Shown: one piece after another, positions 52,679-61,840 of the stretch
Layout of the letters: every line of letters begins with the position of its first letter
Position numbering within the stretch: position 1 is the stretch's first letter
NCBI GenBank assembly: GCA_002839675.1
Contig: PGYM01000002.1
Coordinates: 290,111-354,110, forward strand
From: Methanomicrobiales archaeon HGW-Methanomicrobiales-1
GTDB lineage: Archaea; Halobacteriota; Methanomicrobia; Methanomicrobiales; Methanospirillaceae
Length of the DNA: 64,000 bases
Reading direction: 5' to 3'
Position numbers and translations under genes: made by a program
The notes under the pieces: model-generated
The model's database searches: none
What the model was told of the DNA's origin: nothing
What the model saw: only the letters and a program-made list of their open reading frames with translations

Positions 52679-55618
52679 ATGGTCAAACCAATGATCTCAG
52701 TACTCTACGTTGATGACGAACCGGCCCTTCTTGATGTCGGGAAGCTGTTCCTTGAAAGAACCGGGGATTTTTCCGTCACCACCATAGATTCGGCGCCGGC
52801 TGCCCTTGCGCTCCTCGTGACAGAACAGTTCGATGCCATCATTGCCGATTATATGATGCCGGACATGGATGGCCTGGAATTTTTAAAACAGGTCCGCCTT
52901 TTCCATGGACAGATCCCGTTTATCCTTTTTACCGGAAGGGGTCGCGAGGAAGTGGTGATCCTCGCCCTCAACAGCGGGGCGGATTATTACCTCCAGAAAG
53001 GCGGCAACCCCCAGGCTCAGTTTGCCGAGCTCTCGCATAAAATCCGGACCGCCGTTGAGCGCCGCAGTACGGAAAAAGCATTCAGGGAGAAACAGCAGCA
53101 GATACAACAACGCGAACAGGACTACCGGAGCATTCTTGAAAATATCCAGGATGCCTATTACCGCAGCGATGCAGAGGGCAACCTCATATTCGCAAGCCCG
53201 TCCCTTGCATCACTGCTGGGTTATGCATCCGTTACGGAACTGCACGGGAAAAATATCGCACAGACTCTGTATTACAATCCTGAAGAGCGGGAAACAGTCC
53301 TGGCCGATATCAGGAAGAACGGGGCGGTCACGAACTATGAGATCACCCTGAAAAAACAGGACGGGACACCGGTCATCATCTCCACCAGCAGCCATGAGTA
53401 TTACAATGCTGACGGGAATTATCTCGGGGTTGAGGGTATATTCCGGGATATCACCGAACGAAAACAGGCGGAAGAATCCTTAAAAAGATCGGAGAACCTG
53501 TACCGGACGATTTTTAACAATACCGGGACTGCCACTATCATCATCGCACCTGATACCACTATCCTGCTCGCCAACGATGGCTGGGTAAAACTGACCGGGG
53601 TTCCCCGGGCAGAGCAGGAGAACAAGAAGAGCTGGACGGTTTTTATCGATCCCGGTGATGCGGAGTGGATGACGGAATACCATTACGCCCGACGGAACGA
53701 TCCAACCCTCATCCCAAAAGTCTATGAATGCAGGCTGATCGATGCAAAAAAAACCGTCCACCACTGTTTTGTGTATGTCGACCTGATCCCGGGTTCCAAA
53801 AACAGCGTAGCATCCCTTGTGGATATTACTGCACGGGTACGTGCTGAGGAACTCTACCAGACGGTCTTTGAAAATACGGGAACTGCGATGGTCATCATTG
53901 AAGAGGATACAACCGTATCGCGTATCAATGAGGAGATGGAAAAAACCTGGGGATATTCACGGGAAGAGATTGAGGGGCGGATGACGTGGCCGCAGCTCAT
54001 AGCAAAGGAAGACCGGGAAAAGATGCTGGAATATCACCACCTCAGGAGAACAAATCCTGAGTCAGCGCCGAAGAATTACGAATTCCGGTTTATCCATAAA
54101 AGCGGGGAGTTACGATACGCTTCTCTTGCGGTAGCCATGATTCCCGGTACGAAAAAGAGTGTTATCTCCATCCGTGATATCACGGAGATCAAGAGTACCG
54201 AAAAGGCGCTGTGGGACAGCGAGGTAATCTACCAGCAACTTGAAGCGCAGCTGCCGGATTTTGTTATCATTCATGAAGGCGAGACCATTGTATTTGTCAA
54301 CGATGAAGGAGCGCGCCTTATGGGAAAAACACCGGAACAGATTATCGGGACTTCGGTCCTCTCCTATGCTGCTCCGGCCTATCACGAATTGATCAAAAAG
54401 AACACCATGCTCCGGTACAAGGGAATTGCGGTTGACCCCTACGAGATCGAGATCATCGCCCCCTCGGGAGAGCACCGCTGGGTTGTAGTCAGGGCAACCC
54501 GGATCCCGAACCGGGAAAGCCCGTCAACGCTGACAGTACTTACCGATATCACCGAACGCAGGCGGGCGGAAGAGGCGCTGCGGGATAGCGAAGCGAATTA
54601 CCGCACCATCATCGAGAACATGCAGGATCTGTTCTACCGGACGGATCTGGATGGCAATATCACGATGGTGAGCCCGGCGGGGATCCGGATGTCAGGATAT
54701 GCATCACCCGAGGAGGTAATAGGGCGTAATATCGCTGACGGCATCTACGCTGACCCGAAAGAGCGCGAACAATTCCTGGCCGTACTGAAGGAAAACGGGA
54801 TCGTCAATGATTATCCGGTATCCCTCATAGCCGGCGATGGCACGGTTCGTTACGTGACTGCCAGCAGCCATTTCTATTATGATGCGGACGGGAAGGTACA
54901 GGGTATCGAAGGGATCCTGCACGATGTGACCAGGCGCAGGCTGGCCGAAAAGGCGCTGCTGCTGGCAAACCAGAAGCTCCACCTTCTGTCCGGCATCACC
55001 TGTCATGACATTAATAACAAACTGACGGTGCTCAAAGGGTACCTTGCGCTGCTGGAAGAGAAGCTGCCGGACACTGCGCTTAACGAATATTTCTTGAAGA
55101 CAAAAACAGCGGCAGAGCAGATCTCTTCGATGATCCAGTTCATGAAGGAATACGAAGATATCGGCGTTTCTGAACCGGTCTGGCATGATGTCCGGACCCT
55201 CGCCCATACTGCGGCACAGGAAATCCCTCCCGGGCAAATTACATTGAAAAACGATCTTCCTGCGGAAATGGAAGTGTTTGCCGACCCGCTGATTGCCAAG
55301 GTCTTTTTCAACCTGATGGAAAATGGGGTGCGCTACGGGGGGAAAAATACAACAATCCGGTTCTCGGTTGAAAACCGTAATGGCGATAAAATAATTGTGT
55401 GCGAAGATGATGGTGCGGGTGTGGCTGCTTCTGACAAGGAAAAGATCTTTGAACGGGGCTTTGGAAAGAACACCGGTCTCGGCCTGGCCCTGTCCCGGGA
55501 GATCCTCCACATCACCGGCATTACCATTGTTGAGAATGGTGAGCCGGGCAAAGGGGCACGGTTCGAGATGACGGTACCGAAAGGGATGTGGCGTACGAAT
55601 AGTGTGGCAGGTAAGTGA
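52679..55618 (+). CDS. Response regulator-PAS5-histidine kinase hybrid
   Basis: A 979-residue cytoplasmic protein with an N-terminal receiver (residues 5-125, acidic pair D12/D13, phospho-acceptor D57 in AIIADYMMPDMDG, then LFTGRGREEV). Five PAS units follow, near 145-265, 275-390, 395-505, 515-625 and 640-755. The kinase core has His776 (SGITCHDINNKLTVLKGYL) and an ATPase domain (NLMENGVRYG, DDGAGVAASDKEKIF, GKNTGLGLALSREIL). It lacks membrane segments, so it senses internal signals. Its kinase core resembles that of the upstream membrane kinase, suggesting shared origin. An in-frame ATG at 52691 is an alternative. Confidence 0.92.
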   Translation: MVKPMISVLYVDDEPALLDVGKLFLERTGDFSVTTIDSAPAALALLVTEQFDAIIADYMMPDMDGLEFLKQVRLFHGQIPFILFTGRGREEVVILALNSGADYYLQKGGNPQAQFAELSHKIRTAVERRSTEKAFREKQQQIQQREQDYRSILENIQDAYYRSDAEGNLIFASPSLASLLGYASVTELHGKNIAQTLYYNPEERETVLADIRKNGAVTNYEITLKKQDGTPVIISTSSHEYYNADGNYLGVEGIFRDITERKQAEESLKRSENLYRTIFNNTGTATIIIAPDTTILLANDGWVKLTGVPRAEQENKKSWTVFIDPGDAEWMTEYHYARRNDPTLIPKVYECRLIDAKKTVHHCFVYVDLIPGSKNSVASLVDITARVRAEELYQTVFENTGTAMVIIEEDTTVSRINEEMEKTWGYSREEIEGRMTWPQLIAKEDREKMLEYHHLRRTNPESAPKNYEFRFIHKSGELRYASLAVAMIPGTKKSVISIRDITEIKSTEKALWDSEVIYQQLEAQLPDFVIIHEGETIVFVNDEGARLMGKTPEQIIGTSVLSYAAPAYHELIKKNTMLRYKGIAVDPYEIEIIAPSGEHRWVVVRATRIPNRESPSTLTVLTDITERRRAEEALRDSEANYRTIIENMQDLFYRTDLDGNITMVSPAGIRMSGYASPEEVIGRNIADGIYADPKEREQFLAVLKENGIVNDYPVSLIAGDGTVRYVTASSHFYYDADGKVQGIEGILHDVTRRRLAEKALLLANQKLHLLSGITCHDINNKLTVLKGYLALLEEKLPDTALNEYFLKTKTAAEQISSMIQFMKEYEDIGVSEPVWHDVRTLAHTAAQEIPPGQITLKNDLPAEMEVFADPLIAKVFFNLMENGVRYGGKNTTIRFSVENRNGDKIIVCEDDGAGVAASDKEKIFERGFGKNTGLGLALSREILHITGITIVENGEPGKGARFEMTVPKGMWRTNSVAGK

Positions 55619-55801
55619 GTCGAGTAAACCAGAAGAAAACAAACTTGCTGAATCTGAATTCAAAAGCGTCCATTTGCGATCGAAGGGTCGCCCGCTTCGC
55701 GATGGCAGAGCTTTCAAACGACAAAGCGTATTTACCATCCATTCATTCTTTTTTAGAACAGTCGAACCGGAATATAATCCGGAAATCCGGTGATTAAAAA
55801 C

Positions 55802-56245
55802 ATGCGGGGCAGGAAACCAACAACGGTTACTGAAGAAGCAGAATGCTGTGCGGGAAAGATGGGATTTTGCTGGCTGAGCAATACGATAGCAGATCTTCCA
55901 TTCGACGGGTTCATTTTCCGGCCGGCCGTGATTGCCGCGATCAAATTGAAAAAAATCCGGTACGCACTAGATGACGATATCATTATTGAAAATAAATTCC
56001 CGGATGAAGTAACCGGGCTGCGAACCCTGCCCCTTCCTCCCTGGGTGCTCCGCGAGCTCTGGGTCCGGACGCAGAACGAACGGGCCTGGCGCCGGTTCTA
56101 CATCCTGCCGGCAACAACCGCGGAGATCGAATTCAACACCGCGGAGAATTACCGGAACACTCACTATGATGAGGAGAAGTGGAAGAAGGCACCCTTCCGG
56201 ATCGATATCCCCCTGACCTCCAAAAAGAGGGATGAAGTCGGATAA
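55802..56245 (+). CDS. Hypothetical protein, basic and aromatic-rich
   Basis: A 147-residue protein with no membrane segments or recognised domain. It begins MRGRKPTTVTEEAECCAGKMGF with a basic start and CC pair, and includes NTIADLPFDGFIFRPAVIAAIKLKKIRYAL and LPPWVLRELWVRTQNERAW, features reminiscent of small nucleases but not enough for a call. The start ATG 55802 has GGTGAT about 7 bases upstream; a GTG at 55790 is another choice. An inverted repeat CCGGA-ATATAA-TCCGG (about 55767-55782) holds its TATA-like element. It opens an accessory region rich in repeats. Confidence 0.6.
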   Translation: MRGRKPTTVTEEAECCAGKMGFCWLSNTIADLPFDGFIFRPAVIAAIKLKKIRYALDDDIIIENKFPDEVTGLRTLPLPPWVLRELWVRTQNERAWRRFYILPATTAEIEFNTAENYRNTHYDEEKWKKAPFRIDIPLTSKKRDEVG

Positions 56246-56413
56246 GCCCGTATAATGCCCGGTTTGCCAATCGGACGAAGGCACTTTTTTGACCAGTAAA
56301 AATGGTGTCCACGCCCCAATAAAATATTGATTTAAATGGGTATTTTTCCTATTGGACTGATTAAAGGGGATTTTGACCCTGCAATTTAGCGGGCTTACAA
56401 CAGCCCCTTTTTT
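56242..56413 (+). repeat. 172-bp direct repeat, copy 1 (candidate small-RNA unit)
   Basis: This copy shares almost its whole 172 bp with the copy at 56546-56717, at an offset of 304 bp. It starts ATAAGCCCGTATAATGCCC and ends in a hairpin GGGCT-TACAAC-AGCCC followed by C and six T residues, like an intrinsic terminator. An internal AT-rich ATTGATTTAAAT (56326-56337) could act as a TATA box, which would give an RNA of about 50-55 nt ending at the T-run. The first few bases overlap the hypothetical gene's stop. Small differences between copies are scattered outside the hairpin. Confidence 0.75.
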
Positions 56414-56446
56414 CGTGGGTAGGGTAGCACGGTCAAAGAGAAAAGA

Positions 56447-56463
56447 ACCCCCTTTTTGGGGGT
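56447..56463. repeat. Perfect inverted repeat ACCCCC-TTTTT-GGGGGT
   Basis: A 6-bp stem with a five-T loop in the spacer between the two 172-bp repeats. It has no counterpart in the second spacer and no adjacent T-run on the plus side. Function unknown. Confidence 0.5.
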
Positions 56464-56545
56464 CATGCCGGAAACGGGCCGTACGAGCGACACCTGTTGC
56501 CAGGATCCCGTCCCCACTTCATGAGAGACCACAACCGTATCTCAA

Positions 56546-56717
56546 ATAAGCCCGTATAATGCCCGGTTTGCCAATCGGACAAAGGCACTTTTTTGACCAG
56601 TAAAAATGGTGTCCACGCTCCGAATAAATATTGATTTAAACGCGTATTTTCCCTATTGGACTTATTTTAAGGGATTTCAACCCTGCAATTTAGCGGGCTT
56701 ACAGCAGCCCCTTTTTT
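56546..56717 (+). repeat. 172-bp direct repeat, copy 2 (candidate small-RNA unit)
   Basis: Second copy of the element at 56242-56413. It ends with GGGCT-TACAGC-AGCCC and C plus six T, a hairpin with the same stem and one loop change. Its AT-rich core is ATTGATTTAAAC. Between it and the VapC gene (56718-56898) I see an AT-rich stretch at 56780-56800 and no gene. Confidence 0.75.
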
Positions 56718-56898
56718 GGGGGTATATTTCAGTCCGTGGCAGGAGGTTTTGTGCCCAGCAAATGGCCGCTATGGGCGTCATATATTAATAACAGGTTAAA
56801 AATGCAAGCCGGGATCAGTGGATCGCATCTTCGCTGCAGCGGCAGCCTCATCAGTTGCCAGCCTTTAGAGAGGTAAAAATATTTTTTTTAAAAAGGAT

Positions 56899-57288
56899 TC
56901 AGAGAATGATTGTCTCTTCAAGATCCTTGAAGTGTGTATCGCCAGTCAGCACCTTCAGGTTATGGATCCGGGCGGTTGCCAGGATCATGCAGTCCACTGC
57001 ACCCATACCATTGCCAATCTTCTTTTGTCCGGCCTTGATCGTGCCAGCCGCGATCGCGATCTGCCTGTCGACCGGAATTACTTCGGCATGCGAGAGGATC
57101 GTTGCAATGAAAGAACCGGTTTTTTCTTCACCATAGAGATCGCTGAAGCGGTACTGGAGCTCGTACAGGGTCAGCACGGAGACTGCTAGCGGGGAATTCT
57201 GCTCAATGCATTCCAGTGCCTGCCGTCCCCAGGGACTGTTCCGGAAGATCTCGATCCAAGCATAGGTATCGATGAGGATGCCGGTCAC
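56899..57288 (-). CDS. PIN-domain toxin (VapC type)
   Basis: A 129-residue PIN-domain ribonuclease, typical VapC length. Acidic residues expected in the active site are visible: ILIDTYAWIEIF (D7), TLYELQYRFSD (Glu near 43), GAVDCMILATA and LTGDTHFKDLEE. VapC toxins cleave tRNA or rRNA when not bound by their antitoxin. Its ATG overlaps the stop of the AbrB-type antitoxin gene by 4 bp, the standard antitoxin-first order. Confidence 0.9.
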   Translation of the reverse strand: MTGILIDTYAWIEIFRNSPWGRQALECIEQNSPLAVSVLTLYELQYRFSDLYGEEKTGSFIATILSHAEVIPVDRQIAIAAGTIKAGQKKIGNGMGAVDCMILATARIHNLKVLTGDTHFKDLEETIIL

Positions 57289-57590
57289 TCCTTATCCTCC
57301 TCCGCAACCTCACGGTCGTGGTCGCGGTAGATCGCTTCCATATCCAGATCGGGAAAAATACCAAGCAGCGAACTGAGCGGTTTGACGGGGATGAGCTCGA
57401 TGTGCCCTTTGGTTTCCCGGACCTCGAACCGGTTGGCATTGTAATGGTCCCGGATTTTTTTGGGAAGCACCATCCTGCCCGTTGCATCTACCGTGATGAC
57501 CGGGCCGGTGTCCTGCAGGTACTCAGCCAGCGGTTCGTGCACGCCAGTGGACTTCTTTGTTTTTCCTGAACGCGAACTTTTCTGTTTCAC
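57285..57590 (-). CDS. AbrB-type antitoxin (VapB)
   Basis: A 101-residue antitoxin with an N-terminal basic stretch (MKQKSSRSGKTKKSTG) and an AbrB/MazE DNA-binding domain: ITVDATGRMVLPKKIRDHYNANRFEVRETK (residues about 33-62). The C-terminal acidic part (DLDMEAIYRDHDREVAEEDKE) should wrap the toxin. GAGAGGTG precedes the ATG at 57590. Expected to repress its own promoter. Confidence 0.88.
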   Translation of the reverse strand: MKQKSSRSGKTKKSTGVHEPLAEYLQDTGPVITVDATGRMVLPKKIRDHYNANRFEVRETKGHIELIPVKPLSSLLGIFPDLDMEAIYRDHDREVAEEDKE

Positions 57591-57713
57591 ATCAACACCT
57601 CTCCCGCGTATGAGATAATGGGGGGGTTTGGTAAAATAAAATTTTTGGTAAAAAAATAAAAAATGGTAAAAAAAATTATGGGAAATTTATATTCTGGAAA
57701 AGAACATTGTTTG

Positions 57714-60101
57714 TCATTTCCCCACGCTCTCCTCCACCACCGCAATCTCATCGGCTGTCAATCCATACAACCCGTACACCAATGAATCGATCTGCCGGTC
57801 GGTCGACCCGATCTCCTGCGCAATGAGCCGCCGCTCCTGATCGGTCTTTGCGTGGCCCAGATGCTCGTGCAGTTCCAGCATCCCGGTAACGAGCGTGACC
57901 ATACGATCGTGCCGGGCCTTGTCATCCGGGTGATCAAAATCCGGCGTATAGATCGGCAGTGCCGCGATCCGCTCCCACACTTTCAGCTGGTTTTTTTCCG
58001 GCATTTCATCTGCGATAACTCTGAGAACGAATGTGCCCAGCCGGCTGTTGAGCACCGCGAGCAGGAAGAGACTGGAGGAACTGATGAAACGGGTATGCCG
58101 GTCCGGCACCGCAGCGCCTGCATCGAACATAAAGGTCTGGAATTTTCCAGAACCCGGGAAAAATACCCGGGGCCGGTCATGGTCAAAGACACCCGACTCG
58201 CAGGCACACTCCCACCAGAAATCGCCCTGGTGCTTGCGCTCCTTTGCCCGCTCAGCAAAAGGCTTCAGGTGCCGGGTAATGGCCGGGAATTTTTTCCGGA
58301 GCCATCGCCAGCTGGCCTGGTCGCCCGCATGGGATTTCGTCCAGCCCTGCGGAATAAAAATAATGAAGCGGGATGATGGGGATGAACCGTACCGGACAAT
58401 TTCTCCTGCGGACAGGAACGGCCGGATAAAAATTTTGCTTTTCGGGGATTCGGCGATCAGCTCTTTTCTCTGCCGGGCATCGATAACAAACGCCTCGTCC
58501 AGCCCGGAAATAATCCCGTGATGGACCCGGCCCATCACGACCTCCTCCAAAGGAGTGCCGGCGCTGCGGACTTTTCCTAAGAGATCCTGGACCCGGGTGT
58601 CGCGGAGCGTCCAGCCGCCGGCACCCAGCACAGTCTGATCGAGCGGGAACTTCCCCGCACGAACCTGTACCTCCAGCGGTTCTGCACTGTTCAGATCCAG
58701 CGGGGCGGCAAAAAACGCATGCGATGGCGGGCTGCGGGTGATCCGGAGCAGGCAGAGCGAGGGGTGCAGCTTATCGCCGGTTTCCGTGCCGACATCAGCG
58801 ATCTCTTCGATCTGGTACTGGAGCAGGAACTTACGGACCGGTGCGCCGGATTTGGCTCGGAGCCAGCGGTTACCCGCAACGCAGCCAAACGTTCCGCCCG
58901 GGCAGAGGAGCGAAAGTCCTCGCTCGATAAAATAGGCGGAACGATCCGCCTGCTGATGGTATACGGAATAATGGCGCTGGAAATACCGGTGCACCCACTC
59001 GTGCGGCTGGAGCGGGCCATCAGGCAGGTTGCCGAGCACCGCGTCAAAACCTCCCGACCGCAGGATTTCGGGAAATGCACTGTGCCAGTCAAGAGGATTG
59101 ATCCGGTGCCGCCCATGCGCCGGGGAGAATGCAATCGATTCATCCGACCCGGCATCTTCGGCAACAAGGGAATTCCCGCACAGGATATTCCGGTCAAGCG
59201 CCCGTAACACCGACCCTGCGAGACTCGAGAATTTTTCCGGCAGGCTCCGGGCCTGTTCATCCCTGCAGAGCTCGAAAAAGAGGAGCATCTTTGTGACTGC
59301 AACGGCATGCGGGTCGAGATCAACGCCATGAACAGAGGCAACAAGATGCTCCTGCCGCTCGGCAAACGTGTGACTGCCACTACCGGCATGAGCGAGAAGG
59401 TACTGGTATGCAGAAAGAAGTGTCCGCCCGGCACCACACGCCATGTCGAGGACCCGGACGGGAAGCAGGTCGTCCGGGTGCCGGTTCGCGTATACGCCGG
59501 CAAGAGACTGGTGAACCATGCACGCGATCAGTTCATCGGAAGGTGTGGGAGTTCCCTGTGACTGGAGCGCATCAGGCGCCGGGACAATGACTGCCTGGTC
59601 CGCAGCAGAGCGGCGGATGGCGCTGGAGAAATGCTGATCAAGTACTTCTGCAATCGTTTCATTGGAGAGGGATGAAAAATCGTAACGCCGTTCCGGCTCG
59701 CAGAGCTGCAGGAGAATTTTTTGTATCACGCGATCTTCGGGAACCACTGGCTTGGTGGCAACCAGCTGAAGCCAGGCAGTTACCGGAATCTCTTTCCACG
59801 GATCTGCGATGGGCAAAAAAAATTCTGAAATGGCACTGAGGGGATCGGAGGTCCCCTGGATCTGCCGGAGGGTCCCGGCTTCCAAAAGTCCGCGATCTTC
59901 TGCAATACGCAGGAAGAGGAGACGCCCGAGGATCTGGTTTGTCGCTGCTGCGATCGTATCGCTCGGCAGGCCATGATTATTCCGGGCAATACTGCGGGCG
60001 AGCTGTTCGCGCCAGGATGAGAGATCGTGCTGGAGGGCGGTCCGGGCACGGTCGATTAAAGGACGAACCGTATCTTTTTGGGCAGGGTCCGTGCTCGGCA
60101 T
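57714..60101 (-). CDS. Eco57I/type IIG-like DNA methylase with altered catalytic motif
   Basis: A 795-residue protein with an N-terminal helical part (LLFLRIAEDRGL, typical of type IIG/BREX methylases), a SAM-binding motif VRVLDMACGAGRTLLSAYQYLL near residue 220, and a C-terminal TaqI-type target-recognition region ending in IDSLVYGLYGLTADEIAVVEE. The catalytic motif IV expected as NPPY/NPPW reads FDAVLGNLPDGPL (59017-59045), so the N-P-P-aromatic set is replaced by N-L-P-D. No PD-(D/E)xK nuclease motif is seen at the N-terminus and no restriction or BREX gene is adjacent. It may be a non-catalytic or altered methylase. Confidence 0.78.
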   Translation of the reverse strand: MPSTDPAQKDTVRPLIDRARTALQHDLSSWREQLARSIARNNHGLPSDTIAAATNQILGRLLFLRIAEDRGLLEAGTLRQIQGTSDPLSAISEFFLPIADPWKEIPVTAWLQLVATKPVVPEDRVIQKILLQLCEPERRYDFSSLSNETIAEVLDQHFSSAIRRSAADQAVIVPAPDALQSQGTPTPSDELIACMVHQSLAGVYANRHPDDLLPVRVLDMACGAGRTLLSAYQYLLAHAGSGSHTFAERQEHLVASVHGVDLDPHAVAVTKMLLFFELCRDEQARSLPEKFSSLAGSVLRALDRNILCGNSLVAEDAGSDESIAFSPAHGRHRINPLDWHSAFPEILRSGGFDAVLGNLPDGPLQPHEWVHRYFQRHYSVYHQQADRSAYFIERGLSLLCPGGTFGCVAGNRWLRAKSGAPVRKFLLQYQIEEIADVGTETGDKLHPSLCLLRITRSPPSHAFFAAPLDLNSAEPLEVQVRAGKFPLDQTVLGAGGWTLRDTRVQDLLGKVRSAGTPLEEVVMGRVHHGIISGLDEAFVIDARQRKELIAESPKSKIFIRPFLSAGEIVRYGSSPSSRFIIFIPQGWTKSHAGDQASWRWLRKKFPAITRHLKPFAERAKERKHQGDFWWECACESGVFDHDRPRVFFPGSGKFQTFMFDAGAAVPDRHTRFISSSSLFLLAVLNSRLGTFVLRVIADEMPEKNQLKVWERIAALPIYTPDFDHPDDKARHDRMVTLVTGMLELHEHLGHAKTDQERRLIAQEIGSTDRQIDSLVYGLYGLTADEIAVVEESVGK

Positions 60102-60163
60102 GGTTGTAGTACTGTGCTTCCCGGAAAATAACGGTGTTGATGGATGAAAAGAGAGGGAAGGGA

Positions 60164-61612
60164 TCAGAATCCGATCCCCACTTCTCCGCTGCTCTCGCCC
60201 GAGGGCTCTTTCTCGGCAACCCCGAGCATCAGCACGATGCCGATGATCTCTAAAACCATGCAGAACAGGAACGCTGCATCAAACGCACCGGCCAGCTCGG
60301 TTGAAGAGATTGCATGGGACGAAACCTGGGCTAGTTTTGGTCCGGCAGCGATCATAGCGACAAGCATGACAAGCGCAACCCCGAGCGATGAACCGAGATT
60401 GGTCATCATCTTGACAAGCCCGCTCGTGGACCCGCGGTCTTTTGCCGGGCACTCGCCCATCACTGCGCTGTTCAGCGGCGAGAATGCAATGCCGGTTCCC
60501 GCACCGAGTAAGAACAGGTAGATGCAGATGTGTCCCACGCTCGTGTGGGCGGAAATCGTAGAGAGGAGGAACAGGGCAACCGCACAGATCACAAAACCGG
60601 TGATGATCGGTTTTTTCGTGCCGATGACATCCGAGACCTTTCCCGCGAGCGGTGCAGTCAGGATCATCCCGACCGGTAACGCAAGCAGGATTGTCCCTGC
60701 ATTATCCGCAGGAATGTTCTTGATGAGTTCCAGGTAGAATGGCATGATAACCATGACCCCGGCCATCGCCATCTGGATCAGCATCACGTTAATATTCTGG
60801 AGCGAGTACCCGCGGTTGGCAAAGAGGCTGGTATTGATTAATGGCTCTTTCCCCCGGCGTTCCTGTACGATGAAGAGTACCCAGAAGATCGCCGATACAA
60901 TAAGAGCAACCATTCCGAGAGTAGGGAAGTTGCCCTCCACTGAGGTCAGGCCAACGATCAGCGAGCCCAGCGCAATAAAGATGAGCAGGACACCGGGAAT
61001 ATCGAGCTTTGCTGTCGGGGCTACCGGCGCCATCTTCGGGAGGATGTGGATACCGAGAATGATCGCGATGATTCCGACCGGCAGGTTCACAAAGAAAATG
61101 TACTGCCAGGAAAATGCGCTGGTGAGAAAACCCCCGACTACCGGGCCAAGAGCGGCCCCGAGCATGGTGAACATGGCAACAACGCCGAGTGCCTGTCCCC
61201 GCAGGGATGCCGACAGGTAGGAGGTGACCATGACTGCGCCCAGCGCCGAGATGACCGCACCACCCACGGCCTGGATCATCCGTGACAATATCAGCATGTC
61301 AATCGTGGAAGATAATCCACAGAGAGCCGAACCGGCGGTGAAGAGGGCAAAGCCGCCAAGGAAAATATTCCGGTACCCCTTCATATCCCCGAGGCGTGAT
61401 GCGGCGAGCAGGAGACTGACGAGAATGATCAGGTACGCGTTGAGCACCCACGAAGCCAGCACCGTGGAGATATCAAGGGATTTTGCAATCGCGGGAAGAG
61501 CAATATTCACAATCGTTGCATCGAGACCGGCCATGAATGAACCGAGCGCGATCACGATGACGATCATCAGGTCCTTTGGGGACATTTTCGGGGGAGACGA
61601 ACTTTCACTCAT
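60164..61612 (-). CDS. MFS exporter, DHA2 (EmrB/QacA) family
   Basis: A 482-residue drug:proton antiporter with about fourteen hydrophobic segments. The N-terminal motif VIALGSFMAGLDATIVNIALPAI and the loop RLGDMKGYRNIFLGG near residue 70 are typical DHA2 signatures, as are the motif C-like GPVVGGFLTSAFSWQYIFFVNLPVG. The substrate is not predictable. The start MSESSSPPKMSPKD at 61612 is the first ATG. It lies 62 bp upstream of the methylase start on the same strand, and the C-terminus (AEKEPSGESSGEVGIGF) is soluble. Confidence 0.92.
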   Translation of the reverse strand: MSESSSPPKMSPKDLMIVIVIALGSFMAGLDATIVNIALPAIAKSLDISTVLASWVLNAYLIILVSLLLAASRLGDMKGYRNIFLGGFALFTAGSALCGLSSTIDMLILSRMIQAVGGAVISALGAVMVTSYLSASLRGQALGVVAMFTMLGAALGPVVGGFLTSAFSWQYIFFVNLPVGIIAIILGIHILPKMAPVAPTAKLDIPGVLLIFIALGSLIVGLTSVEGNFPTLGMVALIVSAIFWVLFIVQERRGKEPLINTSLFANRGYSLQNINVMLIQMAMAGVMVIMPFYLELIKNIPADNAGTILLALPVGMILTAPLAGKVSDVIGTKKPIITGFVICAVALFLLSTISAHTSVGHICIYLFLLGAGTGIAFSPLNSAVMGECPAKDRGSTSGLVKMMTNLGSSLGVALVMLVAMIAAGPKLAQVSSHAISSTELAGAFDAAFLFCMVLEIIGIVLMLGVAEKEPSGESSGEVGIGF

Positions 61613-61840
61613 GCGAATCAGGATCCGATTAGAGGAAATTGGATGGTTTCCCCATAAGAATGCTTCTCAATAAAGTCCCCGTGGGAACAGGACCGGGGAA
61701 TAACTGGATATTTTCAAAAAACCGGCAATGCTGCATACGGGAATCAGCCGCTCTGCGGATCGAAAACCCGCTGCCTTTGTTCCGGCTCACCAGCACGATC
61801 TCCGGAGGTCAGTTTCAATGAACTGGGTTGCGGTGAATGA

